Position numbers and translations under genes: made by a program. Positions 24,090 through 35,575 of a stretch of 64,000 bases of DNA are shown here, one piece after another. Source of the DNA: Lotus japonicus (taxonomy: Eukaryota > Streptophyta > Magnoliopsida > Fabales > Fabaceae); the NCBI RefSeq assembly GCF_012489685.1, contig NC_080041.1, forward strand, positions 31,609,780 to 31,673,779. Reading direction: 5' to 3'. Position 1 is the stretch's first letter. Every line of letters begins with the position of its first letter. The notes beneath the pieces were generated by a model. It was not told the DNA's origin and searched no databases. It saw only the letters and a list, made by a program, of their open reading frames with translations.

Positions 24090-24490
24090 ATGCCGCACAA
24101 CACATTCAATATAGAGTAAAATGGAACATGCTTTATTCATTGGAGACTTAGCCTTTTATAGTGGGGCTAAAGTCATGACCTAAACCTACTACATTTGGGC
24201 CTTGTTCTCCGTCTACTGGGTCTTGAGGGTAACAACCCAGTAGTCATATTCTCAACATGTGTACAATTATAGTCTCGACCACAATTATGATCTCGACACA
24301 CGTTTAGGTATCTCAATCCGTCATTTCCCACATAGGGCTATACATCAGAGGTCCCGCCAAGACCACATAGGGCGGGTCCGGTCCACATGCCCGCAAGACG
24401 TCGAGTCCTTAATGCCTAAGGACGAAGCGCGTCTTCTTCATGCTCTTTCTAGGGCGGGTCTGGTCCAACTTGTATGGTCAAAGAGCTAAG
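24090..24490 (-). mobile_element. LTR-like fragment
   Basis: Resembles the LTR piece at 21.9-22.2 kb in style: GCTTTATTCATTGGAGACTTAG followed by CCTTTTATAGTGGGG, i.e. a TATA box on the minus strand, then a GC-richer part with GGGCGGGTC repeated. No partner LTR or target duplication was found. Confidence 0.4.
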
Positions 24491-25345
24491 AAGAAGCCCC
24501 CCTAACAGATCTAAATCCTGGAAAGAAAAAGCAACAACACGGAGAAGTAACTACTAAACTTGGGAATGTGTGAATTAAATTAGTGTGATTTGTATTTGGG
24601 TACCTTTATAAAAAAATGGAGTTTTATAGGGTATAGTTATGAAATTCAATTGTAAAATCTTAGAATTGATTGTGTTTAATGCAAAAGCAACTATTTGGTG
24701 CGGGAAGTAGAATTGATTATGTAGAACTCATTCTGCTTTACTGGTGAACCAAACATCACCTCAGTTGATTAGAATTGATTTTTATCAAGTAGAATTGGTT
24801 ATCTCTTAAATAAGAATTAGTACATGTACCTAGGGATGACAATGGAAAAGTTACTCACGAGGTAGGGTCTCATAGTACCCATTTCCATACCCGCATTTTA
24901 AAAAATTGCTCGAACTTATTCTCATACCCTCATCACAAACTACTTAAATGTTCGTCCACATATCCGTTGAGTACTTATACATTCGTACTCATATCCATTA
25001 TCCACAATTTAGTTAACTAAAATATAACTTTCACTAATTTTATTTTTTAATTAAAAAAATCAAAATATAACTTTTATTATAAAATAAAAAACATTAATTA
25101 AAAATACAAAAGACTATCTAAATACTTAACAAGTGAAATCATTCAGCTAAGTATATTTTTTTAAAATGAGAAGCGAGAAAGTTACAATATTAGATTTGTT
25201 GTATACTCTTAAAGTTTAAAGTTGTAGATTACTAACTTATTTTAAAAATAAGAGCGAGTTTTTTTTTGAAAGAAAAATATATAATAGGCTTAGTTGCATT
25301 TTTATCTCTCATCAATCATGCTTGTATAATTTGGGTCCCCTGGTG
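24491..25345. other. AT-rich DNA, nothing recognised
   Basis: Contains phrases such as TAGAATTGATT that also appear inverted at 30.97-31.17 kb, perhaps from a small nonautonomous transposon, and a CTAGGGATGACAATGG phrase at 24831 of the kind found at some DNA transposon ends. Neither has a partner that I can define. Confidence 0.35.
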
Positions 25346-25864
25346 TTTAAAATGATTGATCCTTAAATTTTTTCTATAATTTAACATTATTCACATGTAG
25401 ATTTCATTTAATGATGTGGACGTCCATGTGGATGCCATTTTAGCTTTAGTTTATTTAAAAAAAAAAGGTTGACATCTCACCATCTTCTTCATCCTCAATC
25501 ATCTCTCTTGAGATTCTGGTATCATGAAAAGAAGAACATGATCCTGAAATTGTGCATGAACTAAAACATGTAAATGAGAATGGTTGAGAAAGTAAACACA
25601 GAAGCATAAGGGGAAGGCATTGGAATACATAGAGCAGGAAAAATTACCTGATAAAATAAGACAAGAAAACAAACAGATATGGGAAACAGAGATCGAGGGG
25701 AAGATGTTTTTCATAGACAAAAAAGACAAGCTTGAGTGTGAGAGAGTGAAGTAGAGGAGCCAAAGAAGGGAGAGCAAGAACTTTTACATGATGAGAGAAG
25801 CACTGATTTCTTACTTAATATAATTACCGAAAAAAATACCTTGTATTTGAATTCCACTTACAAA
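25346..25864. repeat. Flanking segment shared with 4.9-5.36 kb
   Basis: Colinear with the sequence left of the first lectin fragment, including ATGTGGACGTCCATGTGGAT and CATCTTCTTCATCCTC. It is part of the duplicated unit. Confidence 0.75.
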
Positions 25865-26110
25865 ATATCCAAACCAAGAGTTCAATTCAAGAACTCTTCT
25901 AGCAATGGTAAATTTTTCTCCTTTTCTTCCTCATTTGCTCTGGTTATTGTCCTTGAGTCTCCAAATCTAGGTGAGCATGGCCTGGCTTTTACCATTGCAA
26001 CTTCATAGGATCTCAAATCAATGCTCTCCCCAGCCAGTACCTTGTCTCCTTAACAAAAGTAACATTAGGAACCACCTCTTTGTTGTTGAGTTTGACACCG
26101 TTCAACCTTG
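25865..26110 (+). pseudogene. L-type lectin domain fragment (third copy)
   Basis: Reads VQFKNSSSNGK, FSFSSSFALVIVLESP, GEHGLAFTIATS, a stop, then in another frame LLNKSNIRNHLFVVEFDTV. The VEFDT phrase is diagnostic of the legume lectin fold. Closest to the 5.36-kb copy, as expected from the shared flank. No kinase part; it breaks off where the others do. Confidence 0.8.
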
Positions 26111-27746
26111 TTGGAATCTTCTGCTACAGCAGGGTATTTATTACACGAAGGATTAAACCAAACCCGATCTCAGTCTCAAAAGTGGGATTGACATGAATAT
26201 CTAAAGATCAAGTGAACAAACAGAAGAGGATTATGTTCATGGGTAAAAAAATTAGTATAATACCAGTACTGAATCACAACTAACAACAACAATGTCTTAT
26301 AAGGTATTTGCACATAATACATGAAACATCTGCAACTTTAACCATATGTGAAAATGCATCTAATGATTCTAATCTAATCCCCCATCCCGTGCAACGTTTC
26401 CTTATCATGATAAATAACACATCTTCATCAACTCTCTTTACTATCAGCGACTGACACAGCAAATCTATTAAGAAGTAAGCAAGATAAATTCCCTTGTCGA
26501 TACCAATTAGTCTAACAACAATGCCTGACATTTAAGGCCAGACTTAAACACACTTAAAATTTATAACAAGTTCGTGTCAAATACAATAATAAGCAGCAAT
26601 CTTACCCTAAGCACAATGCCTTAAATTAACTACTCAATCAAATCACAGACTGAAAATTAATAAACACGCTGAAGAATCTATACATCCCTTTGTTGCCCAA
26701 AAATTGAATATGAACCCTTATAGGCGGAAACAAACCAACACAACCCAGCAATTAGGATTCATCAGTAAAAACTATATCAACATATACACAAATAGCAGAC
26801 AAAGAATCACATAAACCATTCTGATCATAACAACAATTTGTTACCTCAATTTCTAATAGTAGAAGCAAGTACATCGTAATCCAGAGGGCCGGGGAAAAGT
26901 CAAAGATTGTCCATCATTAATAGTAATACTCAATAACAACAAGAATAAAAGGCCTGAAAATGCAAGAACGATTCATATCATATCCTTCACGTTGAAAAGA
27001 ACAACATCACAATCAAAGTGGCTCACACCAAGATTCTGAATGCATCCAAGCAAATTGCATTGGACCTCCATTGAGTTCTTCATGTTCCACATCCTCCTTT
27101 TGACAACTGATTTCCCCTGAATTCTTTTTCCTCCATCTATTGCTCTTTCCTATTACAGGTTTACTGTTCATTTTGCCTCTCAACTGGATGGAGTGCAATT
27201 TCATGGGGGAAGTTCAGTGTTAATTACTTCCATAGTTCCATGTGGTCCTTGTATAGTTGTATGTGCTAAATATATTAACATTAAAAGCCACATATTATTC
27301 TCTTATGCTTCTACTCTCCACCAGCAACACAATGATGCTAAGTCAAGAGTACAATCATATTCTAGTTACTGTATCATATCTATATTTAGCAAATTAATAA
27401 CCACAAAATAGCACCTAGTGTAAGTAAACTCCAAACAATCACATATCAATCTTTCACTTCTCTTCCTTCTCTCTCATTTAAACTTGAAAGCAGACGCCCA
27501 AGAAACCCAATTGGGTGTCTGCAAAACATTTTCACAAATAAAAACAACTAAAGTTCTAGTAATTTAATTACAAAACAAAAACCAATTCAGTTTGTTCAAA
27601 ATATTTAGGACTACCATTGCACAAGACACACATTCCATGTCCTTCACAGCCACCAAAACTAACAGTTGTAGTATTGTATAAACAAAGTACCAATGCAATC
27701 ATCCAGAAACAAGTTCCAGCTACTAACTAACTCCTATCAGAAACTT
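26111..27746. repeat. Spacer module, uninterrupted copy
   Basis: The full spacer between the lectin fragment and the intact F-box gene. It matches 5640-6470 plus 13603-14036, and parts match 35.6-36.7 and 38.85-40.26 kb. It shows the empty target site of the LTR retrotransposon at 27310-27330. A minus-strand frame at 27013-27177 (MNSKPVIGKSNRW to WCEPL) is the counterpart of the 55-codon frame at 6.2 kb and differs by a 9-bp in-frame indel; its status is uncertain. Confidence 0.8.
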
Positions 27747-28963
27747 TCATTTAAATAAAAGTTCACATATCGTAGAACTCCTTGGGCATGAGGACAATTC
27801 TTTTAGCATTTCAAATTTGTCCTGCAATTTCGAGGAACGCGGAGTGCATATGGTCATTGTCTGTAAAACTCTTGAATTCTGCATCATATATTTTGCAAAA
27901 TGCTGCTCACTTTTTGTGCCGCTATAATTAGTAATAGAACACTTCCTAAGCTGTGAAGAAATACATTCAGGAACAAGATAAGGGGATATCCAAATCACAT
28001 GAGCAGAACTTATCTGCATATCTAGGACAAAAATTTGAAGCTTCGGGCACTTCTTGAGCATCCCACGTACCAAATGCCAGTTCATACCAATACCCAACAC
28101 GAGCTCCACACGAGTTAAATTGGGAAAAACTGGAATGTCATCAGGGTACTGCAATAGTTAAAAAGAGCAATCCGAAACAATAGTACATTTCCTATAAATA
28201 CAAAATTACAAACAATTTAATCACACTTTTCTTACACATATATACAAACCTTGTCAATGTGAAGAAATTCTACATTACAAATTTCCTTCAGAGGAATATC
28301 TAAGCCAATGGCATGTATGTCTGCCCTGACCAACTTAGAAAACCTTGTCAAGTTGTTATTACAGGGAGTAGAAGAATAACCACAGTATATAAACCTCAAA
28401 CGCATATCCTCAAGAATTTGACACCCAGAAAGAAGTTCCATAAGATATTGCGGTTTTTCAAAACTAACATCAATCAAATTCAGAGTTTTGAGTGAGGGAA
28501 GATCAAAAATAGAAAATTCATCTATGTCTAACCCCTTCAACTTGAGAACAACCAGAGTTTTACAGCTGAAAACACTGCTTCTAAAGCACAGTACAGGATC
28601 TGAAGATGGAAGCTCGATGTGGAGATTCTCAATTCCACATTGTATAGCAGAGTTGACCCATGTAGTAACATCGGAATCAGAAAGGTTGAAACTGGAAGCA
28701 CCACATTGTAGACGAAAACTAGTAATTGGTAGGTGCGGATATCTGTTGCGAATGGCTCTATATATGAACTTTGAAAAGCAATCGTAGGGTTTGTGGTTGT
28801 TTATGATATAGTTTTGGTCGTCAAAGAAGAGAGTAGGACCTGATCGCCACAGTGGCTTCCACCTCTTTGAAAGAAGACTTGTGGCAAAAGCATCATGAGT
28901 TGGAAGAAAAGAGAGAATGTGACAAAGGATTTCATCTGGCAACCAGCTAATCCTGTCAGCCAT
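27747..28963 (-). CDS. F-box/FBD/LRR protein (copy 3), intact, two exons
   Basis: Exons 28963-28250 (238 codons) and 28148-27747 (133 codons plus stop) join in phase to 371 residues. The F-box lies at residues 3-40 (RISWLPDEILCHILSFLPT, LLSKRWKPLW). Leucine-rich stretches follow (SCKTLVVLKLKGLDID, LPSLKTLNL, LLSGCQILEDMRL), then the C-terminal FBD domain (VPECISSQLRKCSI, FAKYMMQNSRVLQTMTI, LKELSSCPRSSTICELLFK). Members act in nucleus or cytosol as substrate receptors of SCF E3 ubiquitin ligases, the F-box binding SKP1 and the LRR part binding a target; the target is unknown. The single intron has the same position and phase in all five copies, and the start ATG matches the family start MADRIS. 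This is one of two copies with no lesion. Confidence 0.9.
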
Positions 28964-29620
28964 TGTTAGTAAACTTCAGCTTTCGCGGCGAGTTTTTACC
29001 TGATGAAGATTCTCTCTGCTAGGTTCTCTGCCAGTTATAAAAAAGGAATGCAATAAATTTTACCAAAAACTCACAGGTCATGCCAAATTGAAATTAGAAC
29101 CAATTTTTCCCCAATTATATAATTTTCATACTTCAAATATAGGAGGGAAAAATGTCAATTATACACTTTCTACGATGGTGCCTTGCTCTTGAAAATGTTT
29201 CTACGATTCATATTCATGTGCCCAGCAAAACAAACAAAAATAAAACATAATCATATGAACAAGAAAGCTATTTCTCGTTATCTAAGATAGAATAGACAAA
29301 ACAATGTTACATGAATTCATAGATTCAACTATTCAAGGTTAGATTCAGATCCCTTAACTACCACCTTAGTGCATTTGATTTCGTTAGAAAACAAAACAAA
29401 ATAAAACAAACTCTAACCTCTGAAATTGAAGAAGACCAATGGTCCAATGCTGAATTATGGACGATACTCAATTGCGGGACACAGGTTGTTGAAATTTAAA
29501 ACCGTGAAGAGGAATCCAAAAAAGGGGGGTATATGTATGTTTTTTCAATTGTTATATTAAGGGTATTATAGAGAATTTTTTATATTAAGATTTTGTAAAT
29601 ACTAATTTTCAGAATATTCG
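28964..29620. other. 5' flank of F-box copy 3
   Basis: Upstream region of the intact gene. AT-rich, no obvious TATA element that I would assign, no other gene. Confidence 0.4.
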
Positions 29621-29626
29621 TGTACA

Positions 29627-30545
29627 TCATAACAATAAAAACCTCAATCTTGGGGTTTTTTTTTTAAAGAAACCAAATATATTCATTAAATGGTAAAATG
29701 CATGCCGAGCTAGGAAGTATGCGATCATATTACCTGAACGACGAACAAAAGTAATAAAAACATTATTAAATTGAGAAACTAGAATGCAACAATCCGCTAA
29801 AATAGATGAAAAATAAGATGCACCATCCGGATGATCCTTCCAAGTTCCAGCCATTAAAGAGCTGAAGGCAATCGGTCTCAAAGCAAGCACACCAGAATCC
29901 AAGCTCACTGGCCAAATCCATGGCCCCATGCAACCTCTGAGCCTTCGTGAGCAACGACGACATGACCTGCACCAAACTCGACGTGGTTGTAGCAAGGATA
30001 CCCCCCTCATAATTTCGAGCCACCATGCCAAAGTATGCACCTCCACCCTCTTGCACCGACGTGTCAACGTTAATCTTAATTGTTCCTCACCTTGGTCGAC
30101 GCCACACCTAAGATAACGCTGCCTGGGTTCTTCCTTGAAGCGGTTGTGCTGTCATCATACCACCTGAGAGAGCACCCACTCACATGAACAAGGACTCCAC
30201 AATGAGAGGTTTACCGTTGAAAACCAGTGCATTTCTCGCCTCCCACATCACATATAACCATACCTGCAACTGGGTAATTAAATGATCATCATTAGCCTCT
30301 AGCAACGTAACCATCAGATCTTGTAGTGTCGGAAAACTTGCCACCCGAACGGACAAAGATGATGCAAACCATATGGGTTGAATTGCGGAACATTGCATCA
30401 CTACGTGTTCCAGAGTCTCCTCGACGATGCCACAGAACAGAAAGCCTGCATCCACTTCCACTCCCCGGGTCCTCAAGCTCACACGAACCGGTAAAGCACC
30501 CTTGAACGCGCGCCAGTATATACCTCTATAAGATTGTGTGTTCAA
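29627..30545 (-). pseudogene. 3' end of a LINE (zf-RVT and RNase H), 5'-truncated
   Basis: On the minus strand from 30545: YRGIYWRAFKGALPVRVSL and a zf-RVT zinc-binding region with FCGIVEETLEHVVMQC, then MWEARNALVFNG. After frame changes comes an RNase H-like domain (GGAYFGMVARNYEGG, LGFWCACFETDCLQLFNGW) and FVRRSGNMIAYFLARHA. The same order and phrases (CFETDCLQLF, FVRRSGNM) occur in the LINE at 61.3-63.3 kb, so both belong to one lineage. Reverse transcriptase and endonuclease are missing, and several frameshifts are present. Confidence 0.85.
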
Positions 30546-31234
30546 TCATGAAGGCTGTGTGTTCATGATTGTTCTGTATATACCTCTATAAGCGACCTAC
30601 GATTCTGAAGACATGTCTTGATTCATGATGGTGACCGGAACACAATCAACCCAATTTTTTTGTAACAAAAAAAATTCATTTGCATTTTTTTTCTATCTTC
30701 TTTTCTTATATTTTGGTATTTTAAAAAAAAGTGGTGCACAAATCGTTATTGATTAATCTTAGGTGTCTAAAATGTAACACCCAAAAAGGAATGCTCAATA
30801 ACTAAATTTGTTTGAGGATCATGATAGGATGAGAAAGTTGAATAAATACATAATATGATAAGAGCAAAATAGAATTTTATCTTATCTTGTGTTTATAATG
30901 AATTAGATAATGATTGCAAAATGAAAAATGAATAAAAAATTTCATTGAATAAAAAATACATAGAGCACGTTTCCATAATCAATTCCACTTGCCACAACAA
31001 CTAGTTACTTTGACGCTAAACATAATCAATTCAGAGGTTTTACAATGGAATTTAATAACATTACCTACAAATTTCAATTTTTCATAAAGGTGTCAAACAA
31101 AAATCATGTAATTTTAACTCATCTTTACTATACGTAATTTTAGCATAATCAATTCCGTTCAGAATCAATTTTGCTAACACTGATCTAAACACACATATTT
31201 AAGTTTTACACCATGATGCCGGAAATATTGAAAT
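30546..31234. other. AT-rich DNA between LINE fragments
   Basis: The first 60 bp hold a short inverted repeat (CAATCATGAA against TTCATGATTG, 30542-30570) and a direct repeat TATATACCTCTATAAG (30517 and 30576), probably a local rearrangement at the LINE's 5' end. The rest, including phrases with AATCAATTC, holds no recognised gene. Confidence 0.4.
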
Positions 31235-31446
31235 ATTTAAGCTCTTGTGGAAGATTCTAGTGCCATCAAATGTGTTGGCGTTTGGGTGGAGAGTGATCCT
31301 AAATAGAATTCAAACAAGAGAGAATCTTAGGAAGCGAAATATTGTCACTACAGGTCAAGATAGCTCTTGTGTTATGTGCCAGAAGGCAGAGGAATGCAAA
31401 GTTCATTTATGATTTTCTTGCAGATTTTCTTGGTATGTTTATGTTC
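31235..31446 (+). pseudogene. LINE zf-RVT fragment, left half
   Basis: Reads KILVPSNVLAFGWRVILNR and RENLRKRNIVTTGQDSSC, then CQKAEE and, after a shift, FSCRFSWYVYV. This is the zinc-binding region before the RNase H domain of plant LINEs. It stops abruptly at 31446 and appears to resume at about 35328 (YKWLGIQTVMPQDSSCHFDQH), so the LINE was split by the intervening elements. Confidence 0.75.
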
Positions 31447-31934
31447 TGGGGGTCGATAAGACGAACCGCCCCTCCACCCGACCAGTCGATACCCCCGACT
31501 ATTGACCCGAGAAAAATGCGGTAGATCGATCACCCCAAGAACTGAGTGTATCAGACCTGACTAGCGCCAGCTGGAGATACGATCCGAATCACCTCACCTA
31601 TCTCATCGTTAACCCTAGACTCCAGCTGTAGAGGGCTAGGAACGAGGCTCGAGGTTTATCCTTTGGTTACTAGGAACCTGAAACACACCGTTTCAGTAAA
31701 TGAGGATAAAATAAAAAAATAATAATAAAAAAAAATAAAGAAAGAGAGAAACTCGGTTTGTTTGAGAAGGAAGGAGCATGTGGGTAAAATACCCATTTCT
31801 TCTCTATTGTTGAAAATAGAAAGTGGGACTCCATCCTCTTGTTCCTCAACTTCTCATTCCAGCACCTTCCTCCCTCTTTGATTTCACTCTCCATTTTCGT
31901 TCCATCAGTAAGATCAAGTTTTGATCGAGTAGTA

Positions 31935-33103
31935 CAACTCTATGTTTTGATGTTTACAAGTTAACATTTTAGTATGAACAATTATGGTACTCTAACGTGT
32001 TTTTCTAAGTGTGCTATTTACAGGCTCTGACCTTAATATTATCTCACACGAATCAGAAGCACTGTGCTTAAAGAGTGACCCAAGCAACGCTTTCGCAAAC
32101 TCTATGTTCAATCTGAACAGTAGAAAAGCTTCAGAAGATCTGAAGTCAAACAAGCTCTGATATGGACTCAGTCACTTGAAGTTCTGAAGATCTAGACGTT
32201 CGGACAACCTAGACACTCCGAAGGTTCAGATGTTCTGATGGTGTAGAAGACTCTGAAGATCCAGAAGCTGAAAAGTGGAGACTCTGAAGTCCAGAAGCAA
32301 AATGGTTATGAAGACCAAGTACTTCCCTCTGAGTTCAGAATCAGAAGGTACAACGGTCAGAGGATCCATGCTTCCCTCTGACTATGATCAACGAGCTTCA
32401 CAAGTTCCAACACGAAGCAATCCTCTGATCAGAAGTCAAACAAGGTTAAAGGTCAAGTCACTATCCAAAGTACAAAAGCAGATGTACTATCCTGACGACC
32501 TAACCTAACATTCCCAGCCACAGCAGAAGCTGGAAATTCCAGATCTGCCCTCCAACGGTAGCATTCCCATGCAGCGTTCAAACCCTAATTCTTGGAGTAT
32601 AAATAGAGGCTAAAGATTGAAAGATGCGGTTGGAAGAATCTCACACGCGCAAGCTATATTCAAACTTTCTAAGCATTCTTTCATCTTGAATTCATTGTGT
32701 TTACTACAAGCTTTTTAGAAGCAATCTCTTTGTAAACAATCTTTCTTAAACAGTTGTTTAGTTTACCTTTAGGAGATCAAGGTTGATCGGATCCTAGAGA
32801 AGACTAAGAGAGTGAATCTTAGTGTGAGCTAAGTCAGTGTATTGTTAGTCACTTGTAGGTTTCAAGTGCAATTGTAACAATTACCTGATTAGTGGATTGC
32901 CTTCATTCTAAGAAGGAAGAAATCACCTTAACAGGTGGACTGGACTAGCTTGAGTGATTCATCAAGTGAACCAGGATAAAATCCTTGTGTGCTTTTCTAT
33001 CTCTTATCTTAAGCACTTTATTTGTTCTCGAAAGATTTGCTAAAATCTTTAAGGTGGAAGTTTTATTCTGAAAACGTTATTCAAACCCCCCTTTCTACCA
33101 TTT
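31935..33103 (+). mobile_element. Nested solo LTR, Copia/SIRE-like
   Basis: About 1.17 kb with repeated CTGAAG/CAGAAG phrases, a TATA box, and an end reading ATTCAAACCCCCCTTTCTA. This style is typical of large Copia LTRs of the SIRE group in legumes. It interrupts the gypsy solo LTR. I could not settle its exact ends or target duplication. Confidence 0.6.
32598..32605 (+). promoter_or_regulatory. TATA box of the nested LTR
   Basis: TATAAATA, followed by AGAGGC, in the position expected for the U3/R promoter of the Copia-like LTR. Confidence 0.6.
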
Positions 33104-33961
33104 TTCATACCTTCACCATCATCTCTTCACTCTTCACTCAAGCTTTTATTTCACTGTATTTGGAACTTTGAAAGTGGGTATTTGAGACTCGTCTCATCTC
33201 TTGGGTAGTGCTATTTAGATATTCATTGAGGTAAAATTCTCAACCCAATGATTCAGAAATCTGTTTTTGTGGCATGAATTAGTAGTGGGTATTATCATAG
33301 CATAGTAGGAAATCAAGTGTTTGTGTTATTTTCATGATTTCCTCTAATACCCTAAGTCTCATAAATTGGGGGTTTTGCCTAATCTCTTTTGTTACCCATT
33401 ATTGATGCATAGATTCACGGGGTGACGCTTCTCTTGGTCCAGCGGATGGCACGGGAAGAGATTGAGCTAGCTCTTCATAGTTGTGAGTGTATAGTTTATA
33501 AAGTGGGAAGTTATTATATTTGGTTTTTCATGGGAGAAGTAAAAATATTTTAAGTTTCATGTACTTTATGCATATTAAACCTTACATTTTTTAGTTTCAT
33601 TCTATACTCGAACTGTATGAAATGATTAGTGATTAAGTTCTTTTTTAAATATCCCTTCCTTTTAAAATATGAAGTCCCTGGCCCTTGAGCATTCGTTTTC
33701 TTTAAAAAAAAAACTCTATTTGACATGACATGCTTTTGCCTCAATACAAACTTTGATGATTATAGAATTTCAAGAAGTTAATTTTGATGACTAGGTGTAG
33801 CTGTTTTACTCAAATCCATAGACAGAAGATTCTTTCTAGTGCTTCCCATTGAGAACTTGGAGCATTAATACATGTCATACGTTTAGTATTTGAGTTTGCT
33901 TGTAAATTAAGTTTTTGTTAAACCTTATGTTTTGGAATGTGATGAGTTCTATTTTAGAAAG

Positions 33962-34190
33962 CCGTTCGTCGCAACGAACAGATAATGCGACATATTTACC
34001 GTTCGTCGCAACGAAGAGATAATGCGACATATGTACCGTTCGTCGCAACGAAGAGATAATGCGACTTATGCACTTTATGTCATAGTATAATACCGTTCGT
34101 CACAACGAAGAGATAATGTGACTATGCGAATTCGTGTTTTTTTTAGTAGCGTACCGTTTGTCGCAACGAAGAGACAATGCGGCCTATATG
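33962..34190 (+). repeat. Tandem repeat of a self-complementary motif inside the solo LTR
   Basis: Five copies of CGTTCGTCGCAACGAA followed by (C/G)AGA(T/C)AATGCG start at about 33962, 33999, 34036, 34093 and 34153. The first three are spaced 37 bp apart. Within each, TTCGT and ACGAA can pair. The related LTRs at 7.2 and 12.4 kb have a different repeat at the equivalent place. Confidence 0.85.
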
Positions 34191-35318
34191 CATATAGTTT
34201 GTGGAGGTGATTGTTGATGAATGATGAAGGTTGAAGTTGCTTCCCAATTTTTGTTATTCCGTTATTGAATTTAAAGCTTGTGTGAAAGTGTATGGAGCTT
34301 TCAGAGATTTATAAAAAAGTCCAAGACGATATTGATTTAAAGTTTCTTATGTATATATATAATATACCAAAAGACCTGATTTTAATGATCGTGCCTTAAG
34401 TGCTTCTCCTTTCCGCGCACTTTATTTATTCTGCCTCACTAAGTCTTTGTGACTTACCCCATTATTATTTTCATTTTTTTTAGATTCACAAGCAGCTGTG
34501 TAGCGGATTTCTGGGCCTTGCTGAGTTACCCAGGAGTCTTCACTTGTTTTGGTATGCCTCCATTGTGCAGTGGCTAGTATGTTCTTTTTGGTCGACTCCA
34601 GTATGATGCAGCCATAGGGATAGAGAGTCATTTTCTGGTTCTGAGTTGTAATTATTAAACTCACTATGTTAGCGCTTTGTTTGGTTTGTACTCTTAAGAC
34701 CCTTTGATGGGTGTTATTTTGTTATGATGTAATATCTGATTGCTGGGTTTCTAGATATATGTTATGACAGGTATTTATCATTTTGATGAGGTTGATGTTG
34801 AAAATACAAAGGAAACTCTGCCGAAATTTCAGTAGAACTTGATACTTTGATTTATGTGTCCATACTGTGGTCATATCTATAGGCTTGCCAGGCTAGTAGA
34901 GAGTTTGGTTGTTGCTAGTCTGTGCGCCGGTCATGCACCTAGAGTGGGTCGTGACAGAACCCCTAGCCATCATATCTCTGAGGACAGCAGGAGCCCCAGA
35001 GATCCAACGGTGGAGAGTCTCCTAGGGCCCAAGCACTCATGTATAAGCTCTCACCAGGAGCTCAGGTAAGATATTTGAACTCCAACACTTAGAGATTTTT
35101 TCATCTGGCTCATGAACTAACTTAGGCACGGGATTGCCTTTGCAGGACCCCCTCCCAGGTTCAACCACGGTGCTCGGACACGTCTCCTCCCCTGTCCAGT
35201 TTCAGGCGTTGCCCTACCCACTCTCCTCAGCTCTGCGTTCCACCGCACCCCATCTCCTTCCACCCACTCTCGGGTGTTCTTGGGCGCTCTCCCCGATCAG
35301 TCTGGATGAATTGTTATA

Positions 35319-35575
35319 AGTGGTTGGGAATCCAAACTGTTATGCCACAAGACAGCAGTTGTCACTTTGATCAACACTGGTGTGATGGGCGATGGAAGAA
35401 GAGGTTGGGCTGGAAGCTTGTTTGGTGTACATGTATTTGGTCAATATGGTTGATGAGGAATGATGTTGTGTTTAAGGAAGCATAAGCGAATCTGGAATCG
35501 GTATCGGATGCAATTAAATTTGGAACATGGAACTGGCTCAGAAACAAGGTGAAGGGCTTTACATACTCGTTTTAT
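35319..35575 (+). pseudogene. LINE fragment, right half
   Basis: Reads YKWLGIQTVMPQDSSCHFDQH, WKKRLGWKLVWCTCIWSIWL, RNDVVFKEA, a stop, then KFGTWNWLRNKVKGFTYSFYE, the C-terminal part of a plant LINE polyprotein. It continues the fragment ending at 31446. Confidence 0.75.

Larger units (their letters stand above)
31679..34956 (+). mobile_element. Solo LTR, Ty3/gypsy family related to the 6.5-kb element, with nested insertion
   Basis: It starts TGAAACACACCGTTT and ends GTGGGTCGTGACA; the LTRs at 6.5-13.6 kb, read in their own sense, start TGAAACATCCCGTTT and end GGTCGTGACA. A perfect 5-bp duplication GAACC flanks it (31674-31678 and 34957-34961). There is no internal region, so it is a solo LTR left by recombination between two LTRs. 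It is enlarged by a second LTR inserted at about 31.93-33.10 kb. Its orientation is opposite to that of the 6.5-kb element. Confidence 0.9.
31447..35318. mobile_element. GC-rich LTR-like element that split the LINE fragment
   Basis: Sequences at 31447-31673 and 34962-35318 are GC-richer than their surroundings and become contiguous when the solo LTR between them is removed. The right part has TTGCCTTTGCAGGACCCCCT, a phrase typical of some plant LTR elements. The joined length is about 590 bp and no coding is seen. Identity and exact ends are uncertain; it could be a small solo LTR or TRIM. Confidence 0.45.

Noticed and set aside
32275..32508. 77-codon plus-strand frame
   Set aside because: It falls within the nested Copia-like LTR, just upstream of its TATA box.
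33962..34190. CRISPR-like array (repeats with spacers)
   Set aside because: Plant nuclear DNA; the repeats are degenerate, the spacers are short and partly similar, and the array lies inside an LTR.
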